Source: Bifidobacterium ramosum (GTDB taxonomy: Bacteria; Actinomycetota; Actinomycetes; Actinomycetales; Bifidobacteriaceae). Taken from it: DNA of 64,000 nucleotides. Where the stretch lies: contig NZ_WBSM01000006.1 of the NCBI RefSeq assembly GCF_009299505.1, positions 62,001-126,000 on the forward strand, read 5' to 3'. Made by a program: the position numbers and the translations under genes. A model generated the notes under the pieces. That model saw only the letters and a program-made list of their open reading frames with translations, was not told the origin of the DNA and made no database searches. This document shows, one piece after another, positions 1 to 8,242 of this stretch. How positions within the stretch are numbered: the first letter of the stretch is position 1; each line of letters opens with the position of its first letter.

Positions 1-30
1 GTTTGCCGCCGATTCGTCATTGTGCCGCGC

Positions 31-43
31 CACAATAGGGCGT
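31..43 (+). promoter_or_regulatory. Possible leaderless promoter of alr
   Basis: CACAAT at 31-36 lies exactly seven bases before the ATG at 44, and no Shine-Dalgarno sequence separates them. This resembles an actinobacterial -10 element that starts transcription at or near the start codon. The first T of the usual TANNNT is missing and the window edge cuts the -35 region, so this is tentative. Confidence 0.3.
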
Positions 44-1402
44 ATGACTTTGAGCGCAGTATCGAATTGGCAGTTCTCATCCCCGGCCGGCGAAGCGAAT
101 TATGAGGCCGCGCGCCGACGGTATCCGGCGCAGGCGATCGTCGACCTCGCCGCATTGCGCGACAACATGCGGCATCTGGTGGACGTGGTCGGCGGGCCGC
201 ACTCCGGCACCGCGGTGATGGGCGTGGTCAAGGCGGACGCGTACGGTCACGGCCTGCTGCCGACCGCGCTGGCGGCGCTTGCGGGCGGTGCGACGTGGCT
301 CGGAACCGCGCAGTCGCATGAGGCGCTGCTGCTGCGCAAGCTCGGCATCGGCCCCGACCGCTGCCACATATTGACGTGGGTCTATAACGGCATGGAAGTG
401 CCGTTCGACGAGCTCATCGCCAACGACATCGACGTGTCGGTCGGGTCCCTGCCGGGCATCGACGCGGTGGCCGCGGCCGCCCGCAAGCTCAATAAGACGG
501 CCCGCGTGCACGTGAAGGTCGATTCCGGCTTCGGCCGCAACGGCTTCACCGAGGAATCGTTCGACGCGGCGCTGGCCAAACTCGTGCCGCTCGCCAGGGA
601 AGGCGTGATCCATGTCGTCGGTCAGTGGAGCCATCTCGCGGTGGCCGATTCGCCGGACGTGCCCGAATTCGTGGCCGCCACCGACCACCAGATCGAGAAC
701 TTCAAGGCGTTCACCGCACGCATGGAGGCCGCCGGCATTCCGCCGGAGATCCGCCATCTGGCCAACACCGCCGCCACGCTCGATCGCCCCGAGATCCATT
801 TCGAACTCACCCGCCCGGGCATCGGCCTGTACGGCTACGAACCCGACCCGGCGATGGGCACGCCGCGTGACTGGCATTTGAAGCCCGCCATGACCCTGCA
901 GGCGCAGCTCGGCACCGTCAAGCACATCGACAAGGGCCACGGCATCTCCTACGGCCGCACCTACCTCACCCCCGACGACACGTCCACCGCGATCGTGCCG
1001 CTCGGCTACGCGGACGGCATCCACCGCTCCGCATCCGGCTTCGACATGCAGGGCGCCAAGCACGTCGAGAAGCTCGGCGGCCCGGTGCGCGTCATGACCA
1101 CCGAAGGCCCGAAGCTGTACCGCGTCTCCGGCCGCGTGTGCATGGATCAGTTCATGATCGACCTGCACGGCTCGTGCGACGCGCTCGGCGTACACGAAGG
1201 CGACACGGTCGAGCTGTTTGGGCCGGGCCGCGGCGAACAGTACGCCGAGCCGACCGCGGACGACTGGGCGCGCGCCGCCGACACGATCAGCTACGAGATC
1301 TACACCTGTCTGCGCAACCGCATCCCTCGGCTGTATCTGCATGCCGCGGACGTGCTGCCGGCCGACGACCTCGCCAAGCTCGACCCGACGACGCTGCTGT
1401 AG
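44..1402 (+). CDS. alr: Alanine racemase
   Basis: PLP enzyme that interconverts L- and D-alanine in the cytoplasm, supplying D-Ala for peptidoglycan. From the ATG at 44 it is 452 residues. The PLP-lysine motif VVKADAYGHG gives Lys63, and HGISYGRTY in the C-terminal half carries the opposing catalytic tyrosine. The TIM-barrel core is followed by the C-terminal beta domain with the conserved RVCMDQFMID stretch. A TTG at 20 would add eight residues, but the ATG fits the seven-base spacing to the upstream -10-like hexamer better. Length is somewhat above the family's usual 370-400 because of an N-terminal extension of about 25 residues and some insertions. dgt follows 71 bases later on the same strand. 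The family call is firm; only the start is uncertain. Confidence 0.95.
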   Translation: MTLSAVSNWQFSSPAGEANYEAARRRYPAQAIVDLAALRDNMRHLVDVVGGPHSGTAVMGVVKADAYGHGLLPTALAALAGGATWLGTAQSHEALLLRKLGIGPDRCHILTWVYNGMEVPFDELIANDIDVSVGSLPGIDAVAAAARKLNKTARVHVKVDSGFGRNGFTEESFDAALAKLVPLAREGVIHVVGQWSHLAVADSPDVPEFVAATDHQIENFKAFTARMEAAGIPPEIRHLANTAATLDRPEIHFELTRPGIGLYGYEPDPAMGTPRDWHLKPAMTLQAQLGTVKHIDKGHGISYGRTYLTPDDTSTAIVPLGYADGIHRSASGFDMQGAKHVEKLGGPVRVMTTEGPKLYRVSGRVCMDQFMIDLHGSCDALGVHEGDTVELFGPGRGEQYAEPTADDWARAADTISYEIYTCLRNRIPRLYLHAADVLPADDLAKLDPTTLL

Positions 1403-1473
1403 GCGGCGAACGGTCGGCGACCGGCGGATGTTACGGTCACGAATGACAGAAGCCGAAAGGAACGGAGACGACG

Positions 1474-2751
1474 ATGCGCGAGATAATCCCCGCCGGTGAG
1501 GCCTACGGCGCCGCCGACGAGGAACGCTGGGCCCCGGAGCCGCCGAAGTCGCGTTCGCGCACCGCGTTCGAACGCGATCGTGCGCGGCTCATCCACTCGT
1601 CCGCGCTGCGCCGGCTCGGCGCCAAAAGCCAGGTGCTGGTCGCCGGCACCGACGACTTCGCGCGCACCCGGCTCACGCACACGCTCGAGGTCGCGCAGAT
1701 CGGCCGGCAGATCGGCAAACTGCTCGGCTGCGACCCCGACGTGGTCGACTGCGCCTGCCTCGCCCACGATCTCGGCCATCCGCCGTTCGGACACAACGGC
1801 GAACGGGCGCTGGCGGGGATCGCCGCGAACATCGGCGGCTTCGAAGGCAACGCGCAGACCCTGCGCCTGCTCACCCGGCTCGAACCGAAGATCTTCCACC
1901 CCGACGGCCGGTCCGCCGGGGTGAATCTCACCCGCGCCTCGCTCGACGCGGCCGTCAAATATCCGTGGACGTTCGCCGAAGCCGGCAGGCTCGCCGTCGC
2001 GCACGGCGCGAAGCCCACGAAATTCTGCGTGTACCCGGACGACGAGCCGGTGTTCCGCTGGCTGAAGGCCGATGCGCCGGCCGCGACCAAGCCGATGGAA
2101 TGCCAAGTGATGGATCTGGCCGACGACATCGCATATTCGGTGCACGACGTCGAGGACGCGATCGCCACCGGCGCGTTCAACCCGATCGCGCTCACCGACA
2201 CGCGCGTGCTCGACCATGTCGTCGAGGCGACGCGCGCATGGTACGGCGAGCGATGGGATCCGGACCGGCTGCTCGCCGCATTCGCCCGGCTGCAGCGGCT
2301 GCGGCTGTTCCCCACGCATTTCAATGGGTCGCGCGCCGCGCTGGCGCAGCTCAAGAACATCACCAGCGATCTCATCGGCCGGTTCGCCTGGTCGGTCGAG
2401 GAGGCGACGCGCGCCACGTACGGTGACGGGCCGCTCGTGCGATACACCGCGAATCTGGTGATCCCCGAGGAGACGAGCTACGAGATCGTCGCGCTCAAGG
2501 GCATCGCTGTGCATTTCGTCATGGCGCCGCGCGAACACGAGCCACTGCATCGGGAGGAGCGGCGGATCATCGAGGATCTGGTCGACGTGCTCATGGCCGA
2601 TGCGCCGCGTCCGTCCGACGCGCTCGAAAGCGTGTTTCTCGACGACTGGCGCGAGGCCGCGAACGACGACGAACGGCTGCGCGTCGCCGTCGATCAGGTC
2701 GCGTCGCTCACCGACAACTCCGCGCTCGCCCTCCATTCGATTCTCTGCTGA
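1474..2751 (+). CDS. dgt: Deoxyguanosinetriphosphate triphosphohydrolase-like HD protein
   Basis: Cytoplasmic HD-superfamily metal enzyme, 425 residues, of the dNTPase family that splits dNTPs into deoxynucleoside and triphosphate. The metal site is visible: His69 in LTHTLEV, the HD doublet at 98-99 in LAHDLGHPPFGHNGE, and an Asp at 217-218 in VMDLADDIAYSVHD. The start follows a purine-rich ribosome-binding stretch (GAAAGGAACGGAG). In many bacteria the gene sits beside dnaG; here it lies between alr and a TetR regulator, so context says little about substrate. Bacterial homologues differ in which dNTP they prefer, so 'dGTPase-like' is safer than dGTPase. Confidence 0.9.
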   Translation: MREIIPAGEAYGAADEERWAPEPPKSRSRTAFERDRARLIHSSALRRLGAKSQVLVAGTDDFARTRLTHTLEVAQIGRQIGKLLGCDPDVVDCACLAHDLGHPPFGHNGERALAGIAANIGGFEGNAQTLRLLTRLEPKIFHPDGRSAGVNLTRASLDAAVKYPWTFAEAGRLAVAHGAKPTKFCVYPDDEPVFRWLKADAPAATKPMECQVMDLADDIAYSVHDVEDAIATGAFNPIALTDTRVLDHVVEATRAWYGERWDPDRLLAAFARLQRLRLFPTHFNGSRAALAQLKNITSDLIGRFAWSVEEATRATYGDGPLVRYTANLVIPEETSYEIVALKGIAVHFVMAPREHEPLHREERRIIEDLVDVLMADAPRPSDALESVFLDDWREAANDDERLRVAVDQVASLTDNSALALHSILC

Positions 2752-2795
2752 ACGTCGCCCGAGGCGTCGCATGTACCGTCGCCCATACTGTCGCC

Positions 2796-2808
2796 TACAC
2801 TGGGCGAT
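2796..2808 (+). promoter_or_regulatory. Probable leaderless promoter of the TetR gene
   Basis: TACACT at 2796-2801 matches the TANNNT -10 consensus and is followed by seven bases and then the ATG at 2809. No Shine-Dalgarno sequence is present, so the transcript probably begins at the start codon. No good -35 is visible. Confidence 0.45.
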
Positions 2809-3498
2809 ATGTCGACAGCAGTGTCCAGTCAACGACCCTCCAACCAGCGCGGTTCCGATGCCGAAACGATCGAACCGCGTCCCAAACGCGTCCGCAAGGA
2901 TCCCGACGAACGTCGCCGCGAAATCCTGCGCGCCGCGGTGCGGCTGATCTCGGAACGCGGCTACAACGGCATCTCCATCCAGGACGTCGCCGACGAAGTG
3001 GGCGTCACCAAGCAGGGCGTGCTGCGGTACATCGGCAGCAAGGACAACCTGCTCGCCAAGGTCTACCGCGACAACTACAACGCCACCGGCAACGTCGAGG
3101 ACTTCCTCGAGTCCGGGCTGCCCGGCTCGCGGCCCGACGACCTGCGGTTCCCCGCCTACCTGCGGTATCTCGTCCGGTACAACGCCGGCCGGCGCATGCT
3201 GGTGCAGCTGTTCTCCATGCTGCAGGTCGAGTCGTTCAACCCCGATCACCCGTTGCATGATGAGTTCGCGGGGCGGCAGGACGCGATCTGGCGGTATTAC
3301 TGCGGGTTCGACTGGCGTATTCCTCCGGCGGTCGGCGCGTGGGAGGAACGGATGCGACCGACCGTGCGGCATGCGATGGAGATCATGGACGGCGTCCAGC
3401 TGCGGTGGCTGCGCGAGCCGGCCATCGATCTGGTCGACGAATGGCTGGAGCTGGAGCCGATGATCTTTCCGTCGCCGCTCTGGGACGGCTATCGCTGA
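2809..3498 (+). CDS. TetR/AcrR family transcriptional regulator
   Basis: DNA-binding repressor-type protein, 229 residues. A basic, disordered N-terminus of about 33 residues precedes a TetR helix-turn-helix at about 35-85, with GYNGISIQDVADEVGVTKQG followed by the aromatic/Gly turn VLRYIGSKDNLL typical of the family. The C-terminal ligand domain (about 95-229) is not diagnostic. Codons and composition look like the neighbours. It is monocistronic: dgt ends 57 bases upstream, and a repeat-filled gap of 370 bases follows. Its target is unknown. The MFS and GNAT genes further downstream are possible but unsupported targets. Confidence 0.88.
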   Translation: MSTAVSSQRPSNQRGSDAETIEPRPKRVRKDPDERRREILRAAVRLISERGYNGISIQDVADEVGVTKQGVLRYIGSKDNLLAKVYRDNYNATGNVEDFLESGLPGSRPDDLRFPAYLRYLVRYNAGRRMLVQLFSMLQVESFNPDHPLHDEFAGRQDAIWRYYCGFDWRIPPAVGAWEERMRPTVRHAMEIMDGVQLRWLREPAIDLVDEWLELEPMIFPSPLWDGYR

Positions 3499-3604
3499 CG
3501 GGCTGCGCTGTTGGCTGTGTGCTGTTTACTTTTGCTGTTTGCTGACAGATGATTTGGCCTGTCTGCTAACGGGTAATTGGCCCGTCGGCCGTCCTGCCGC
3601 TCGA

Positions 3605-3660
3605 CCTCAACGGACATCCAGTCGACAGGGGCGTCGAAATCGGCTGGATGTCCGTTGAGG
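3605..3660. repeat. Inverted repeat, family A, copy 1
   Basis: A 56-base inverted repeat with a perfect 17-bp outer stem (CCTCAACGGACATCCAG and its complement) around a short centre. It shares the core AACGGACAT-N-CAG with copies at 3731 and 15689. It lies in the 370-base gap between the TetR gene and adnA, which holds no credible gene. Confidence 0.85.
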
Positions 3661-3730
3661 GGAGCGACGGAGACACGCCGGTGACCGCCGGTCGTAGCGG
3701 TCGTATGTGTGGATTGTGTTCAGCATCATC

Positions 3731-3794
3731 CCCCCGTAACGGACATGCAGTCGAAAACGATGCCCGAATCGGCTGGATGTCCGTTATGCGGGGG
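3731..3794. repeat. Inverted repeat, family A, copy 2
   Basis: Second copy of the AACGGACAT-N-CAG / CTG-N-ATGTCCGTT inverted repeat, in the same gap as copy 1. The stem has one G-G mismatch and a small bulge near its base. The centre, with CCCGAATCGG, is closer to copy 3 than to copy 1. It ends 75 bases before the adnA start. Confidence 0.82.
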
Positions 3795-3868
3795 AGCCGA
3801 TGGAATCGGCGTCTGATTGAATGGTAGTGACCTGCGGATCGGATGGCGTCGGATAAGGAGCGTGGACC

Positions 3869-6800
3869 ATGACGGGAACGACGGGCGTGTGCTACGGGTT
3901 GCGTGAGTTGTGCGGCGACACGCGCCGTACGACGCGCGATGGTGCGGCCGACGTTGCCATGGTCGGTGGCGTTGCGGCGGCTGGTGACGCGGCGTCGCGC
4001 GACGACGTGCCGGTCGATGACGTGCTGGCGTTGTTGTGTTCCGACGATCCGGGCACGACGGACGTGTTGCTGGCGGCCGGCGCGCCATGCGTGGGCAAGA
4101 CCGCGTTCGCCATGGACGCATTGACCTACGGCCTGCGTGCGTTCGGCCAACATGCGGCGGTGATGGCGGTATCCGGCCGACAGGAGGCCGATCGGCTCGG
4201 CGATGCCGTCATCCGTGAGTTCGGTTCGATGACGCAGGCCCGACCCGTCACCACGCTGTCGGCCATCGCCTTCCGGCTTATCGCCGACCGTCGCGCCGCG
4301 CTCGGCGAACCGCTGCCGAAACTGCTCAACGGTGCCGAACAGGACGCGTTGCTGCGGCAGGTGGCCGTCGCACACGTCCGTCATATGGAGGCCGGCGAAC
4401 CGTGTGACACCTGCGCGCTGCTGCGCGAATACTTCGCCTCCGATGATTGGGCCGACGTGGTGACGCGCGAGGACGCGACCGTTCCGCGCCGTCAGCGCCG
4501 CGGCACCGGAGCCGGCGACACCGATGCGCAGGACCGTCCGTCGTCGGCACGCGGCATCAACGACGCGTTCGTTCGGCAGCTGCGCGACATGATCGCTCGC
4601 ATGAACGAACTCGGCGCGGCGCCCGACCGCGAGGCCGCACTCCTGGGCGCCTTGGGGGAGTGGTCGCCGCGAACGGAACGCCTGCACGTGCAGTGGCGGT
4701 TGGCATTCGAATTACGTCGGGAATACGCGCGGACCGTCGTCGCCTCGTACCCCGGCGAATACCGTCTCGATTCGTCCCGACTGCTCGCCGAAGGCGTGGC
4801 CGTCGTACAGGCCGGCGTCGAACTGCCGCGGCTCGTGGTGGTCGACGACGTGCAGGATCTGACGCTCGCCGGCTTCGCGTTCCTCGACGCGCTGCGGCTG
4901 CACGGCGTGAAACTCGTGTTGGTCGGCAATCCGGACGAGGCGGTGCAGATCTTCCGCGGATCCTATCCCGAGTACGTGTTCGCGCAGGTGCGTGACCGGT
5001 TCGGCGCACGCGAGCTGCGCATCGTACCGGCGACTGCGGGGCGGGAAGCCGCGACGACAGCCGTGCGGCACACGTACCGTGATCTGGTCGCGTCGCGCGT
5101 GTCGCTGTCGATCCGTTCGCCGCAGGACGAACCGTTGCCCCTGCCGGACCGCCCCGGCAAACTGCCGCGATGGGATGGCAGCCTGCCGATCGCACGGCTG
5201 CATGGCGGTGATCCGCTGCCGGAGGACGGCAGCGTCATCACCGCGCTATACCGCTCGCCGGCGGAGGAACTCGACGACGTGGTGTGGCGCATCACCCGCG
5301 AGCATCTCCTTGCCGGTCGCGATTGGAACGACATGGCGTTGATCGCCCACGACAACGCGACGGTGCGCTTGTTCGGCGAACGACTGCGCCGTGACGGCGT
5401 GCCGGTGCGCTATTCGTCGGTGACCCGCCCGCTCAAGGACGAACCGTTCGTTCAGGGATTGTTCGCGTTGCTTGAACTGGCCCGGTTGCGCAACCGCGTC
5501 GCCGAAGGCGGGCCGGCCGCGATGCCGATGGGACTGTCCGGCACGGCGGCGTTCGTACGGTCATGCGTGACCACGCTGATGTGCTGCCCGCTGATCGCCG
5601 TCGGCGGCGGTCGCGATCACGAGGGCTATCCGGCGCGGCTGACCGGCGTGGAGGCTGCCATGACCGCACTCGGCTCCCTCGCCGCCGTACTCGGTGACAC
5701 GGATGACCCGCCGTCCGAGTTTCCTCTGCCGGAGGAAACCGCTCGGCACCATGGGGCCGAGCGCGCGCAAACGCCGGCCGCCCACTCCCTCGCCCGTCTC
5801 CTCGACGCATGGCACGCCATGCGCTCCGCGGCACTTACCGCCCGCAGCGAGGCCACCGTCACCACCGACGACAGCCTCGTCACCCCGGCGGCCCCATCCG
5901 ACGACGATCTGCCCTTCGGCACACAGGCACTCTATCTCCTGCTCGCCTTCGGCGACACCGACGCGGCGCTCGCCTCCATCCAAGCCGTCTGCGGCGTCGA
6001 TCCGCATGCACAGGCATTCGCCCGCCTGTGGAATCTCGTCGCCACGGTCGCTAAAGGGTTGCGCGACCTGCCGTCACCCGAACCGCAATACGCGCTGTGG
6101 CTCGCATGGGACGCCTGCGGCGTGGCCTCCCGTTGGCAACGCGAAGCGCTGAACAACACCGATGCCGGCCGTGCCGCCAACGATCGGCTGGATGCGGCGA
6201 TGCGCCTGTTCGACTACGCCTCCGGCTCGGCAGCCGCCAAGGACCTCACCGGATTCATCGCACAGGTGCGTGCCATGCGCATTGAAGCCGACTCGCTCGC
6301 CAAAACCGCGCCCGTCGATCAGGCGGTCACGCTCACCACGCCGGCCGGCGCGGCGGGCCGGCACTGGCCACTCATCTGGATGCCGGCCCTGCAACAGGGC
6401 GTATGGCCGAATCTCGCGGCGCGCAACACGATGTTCGGCGGCGAAGATCTCGCCGACGTGATCCTTACCGGCGCGCTCGCGGACACGGTCGACGCGCAGC
6501 TGGAATCCGTGCTTGCCGGCGAGCAGAAGGGTCTGCTGGTCGCCGTCACCCGTGCCACGGAACGGGTGACGATCAGCGCCGTATACAGCGACGATCTCAC
6601 GCCGTCCGACTTCCTATACGCCTATCTGCCGGAACGGTTCGACCGTGCTGTGCATGCCGATCCCGCACGGCGTGCCTATGCGGAGGTCGGCGAGTCGAGC
6701 CGTTTCGACGGATTGGACATGACGCCGCGCGGACTGGTCACGGCGGCGCGCGTCGCGTTGGCGACGTTGCCGGACGACGCGCCGGCACGGCGGGATGCGC

Positions 6801-8242
6801 TTGCCGCGTTGGCGGTGCTGGCGGATGGTGGTATCGGTGCGGCCGATCCGGCGAACTGGCCGTTTGTCGGTGGCCTCGATGCATCTGACGCACGTGACGC
6901 GGGTGATGCCGGCGGTGCGAGCGAGGATGCGGATGCCGATATGGCCGACGACATCGATCCTGCAGCCGCCGGCCGCGTCGATGCCCGATCCGGCGCGGCC
7001 CCATCCGCGTATCCGGCCGACGGGCCGATCGTCACGCTGTCGCCGTCGTCGGTGGACGGCATCTGGGCGTGCCCGGTCTGTTGGCTGCTCGAAAACCGGT
7101 TCTCGGGGCCACGCGCCGGCAGCACCGCCACCGCGTTCGGCTCACTCATTCACGCGGTCGCGCAGCGGGCCAGCGAACAGGGCCTCGACCTGCCGGGCAA
7201 GCGCGCCGACGCCGCCGGCACGGTGTTGCCCGATACGCCGGATGCACGCATCGACGCCGTACGCGACGCGATGACGGCCATCTACCAGTCCATGCGCCCC
7301 GACCCGTCGCAGATCGTCGACCCGGTCGAACGCTACCGCGCCATCGTCAAGGACCGCGACGCCGATGCCGTGCTCGGCCGCATCGCCGGCTACTTCGTCA
7401 ACTCCAATACCGTCGACTATCCGACGAAGAACACGAAGAACTTCACCGTCGGCACGCTCGACCACGCCGAATGCGAGCGTCAGTTCCGCGCGATCATCAC
7501 ATTGGACGACATTCTCGCCGCCTATAATGCGCTCGACGGCGTCGATCCGATCGATCGTGCCACGCTGCGCGCCATCATGGGAAGGCTCGTCGACGGATGG
7601 CCTGAAGGCATGCGTGACGATCTGCGCGTACGGCTCACCGGCCGCATGGACCGCGTCGAATACCGTGTCATGCCTGGCGGCGCCATGCGCATCCGCCTCA
7701 TCGACTACAAAACCGGAGCGGTGCCGACCGCCAAGGCCATCGTCAACGACCTGCAGCTCGTGTGTTACCAGCTGGGGCTCACCTTCCCCGAAACGCCGGA
7801 CGGCCGACGGCCGCAGCCCCCACATATCGCCCAAAGCGTACTGTTCCACGTAGGCGCCAAGGATGCGCCGGCCCTGAGCTATGGCGCCGAAAGCCTCTAC
7901 CAGCCGCCGCTGTTCGACGGCATGAGGCTCAACGACCACGGTTTTCTCCCGCGTGCCGGATACCGCGACGCGGCCCGGTTGCTGGACGTTCCCGACCTCG
8001 ACGGGCCGACGCCCGAAGGCGTGCCCGAAGCGGCCTGGCGGCAGCTCCTCGCACTGCGCGGCACACAGGCCGTCTGGTCGCTCACCATGATCGCCCGCGT
8101 GTTCTACGCGGCCGCGGCCAGTCGGTCCGCGCATCTTACGGCCCATCCGCAACCATCCCATGTGGCGTTCTGCCGCATGTCCACCGTCTGCCCGGCCTGC
8201 GCCGGTCAGATCGACACCGTCTTCGAAACGAGGCAGGCATGA
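3869..8242 (+). CDS. adnA: AdnA/AddB-like helicase-nuclease subunit
   Basis: Large 1457-residue subunit of a two-gene helicase-nuclease for double-strand-break end resection. An UvrD-like motor comes first: Walker A GAPCVGKT at 71-78 and Walker B VVVDDVQD at about 323-330, where DDVQD replaces the usual DExQD. A PD-(D/E)XK nuclease occupies the C-terminus, with LIDYKTGAV near 1277. Cysteines CPVC near 1067 and a C-x5-C-x2-C cluster near 1433-1443 resemble the 4Fe-4S clamp of AddB-type nucleases. The start has a good ribosome-binding site (AAGGAG, eight bases upstream). The stop overlaps the ATG of adnB by four bases, so the two are co-translated. The degenerate Walker B suggests a weak motor, in keeping with mycobacterial AdnAB, where AdnB is the main motor. 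The symbol is by analogy. Confidence 0.85.
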   Translation: MTGTTGVCYGLRELCGDTRRTTRDGAADVAMVGGVAAAGDAASRDDVPVDDVLALLCSDDPGTTDVLLAAGAPCVGKTAFAMDALTYGLRAFGQHAAVMAVSGRQEADRLGDAVIREFGSMTQARPVTTLSAIAFRLIADRRAALGEPLPKLLNGAEQDALLRQVAVAHVRHMEAGEPCDTCALLREYFASDDWADVVTREDATVPRRQRRGTGAGDTDAQDRPSSARGINDAFVRQLRDMIARMNELGAAPDREAALLGALGEWSPRTERLHVQWRLAFELRREYARTVVASYPGEYRLDSSRLLAEGVAVVQAGVELPRLVVVDDVQDLTLAGFAFLDALRLHGVKLVLVGNPDEAVQIFRGSYPEYVFAQVRDRFGARELRIVPATAGREAATTAVRHTYRDLVASRVSLSIRSPQDEPLPLPDRPGKLPRWDGSLPIARLHGGDPLPEDGSVITALYRSPAEELDDVVWRITREHLLAGRDWNDMALIAHDNATVRLFGERLRRDGVPVRYSSVTRPLKDEPFVQGLFALLELARLRNRVAEGGPAAMPMGLSGTAAFVRSCVTTLMCCPLIAVGGGRDHEGYPARLTGVEAAMTALGSLAAVLGDTDDPPSEFPLPEETARHHGAERAQTPAAHSLARLLDAWHAMRSAALTARSEATVTTDDSLVTPAAPSDDDLPFGTQALYLLLAFGDTDAALASIQAVCGVDPHAQAFARLWNLVATVAKGLRDLPSPEPQYALWLAWDACGVASRWQREALNNTDAGRAANDRLDAAMRLFDYASGSAAAKDLTGFIAQVRAMRIEADSLAKTAPVDQAVTLTTPAGAAGRHWPLIWMPALQQGVWPNLAARNTMFGGEDLADVILTGALADTVDAQLESVLAGEQKGLLVAVTRATERVTISAVYSDDLTPSDFLYAYLPERFDRAVHADPARRAYAEVGESSRFDGLDMTPRGLVTAARVALATLPDDAPARRDALAALAVLADGGIGAADPANWPFVGGLDASDARDAGDAGGASEDADADMADDIDPAAAGRVDARSGAAPSAYPADGPIVTLSPSSVDGIWACPVCWLLENRFSGPRAGSTATAFGSLIHAVAQRASEQGLDLPGKRADAAGTVLPDTPDARIDAVRDAMTAIYQSMRPDPSQIVDPVERYRAIVKDRDADAVLGRIAGYFVNSNTVDYPTKNTKNFTVGTLDHAECERQFRAIITLDDILAAYNALDGVDPIDRATLRAIMGRLVDGWPEGMRDDLRVRLTGRMDRVEYRVMPGGAMRIRLIDYKTGAVPTAKAIVNDLQLVCYQLGLTFPETPDGRRPQPPHIAQSVLFHVGAKDAPALSYGAESLYQPPLFDGMRLNDHGFLPRAGYRDAARLLDVPDLDGPTPEGVPEAAWRQLLALRGTQAVWSLTMIARVFYAAAASRSAHLTAHPQPSHVAFCRMSTVCPACAGQIDTVFETRQA

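Noticed and set aside
3499-3868. Small gene in the gap before adnA
   Set aside because: The region is filled by two inverted repeats, and the short frames there are palindrome-derived with no start signal.
7762-8238. Upstream in-frame extension of adnB
   Set aside because: It overlaps the conserved nuclease and Fe-S end of adnA in another frame and is Arg/Pro-rich; the ATG at 8239 overlapping the adnA stop is the natural start.
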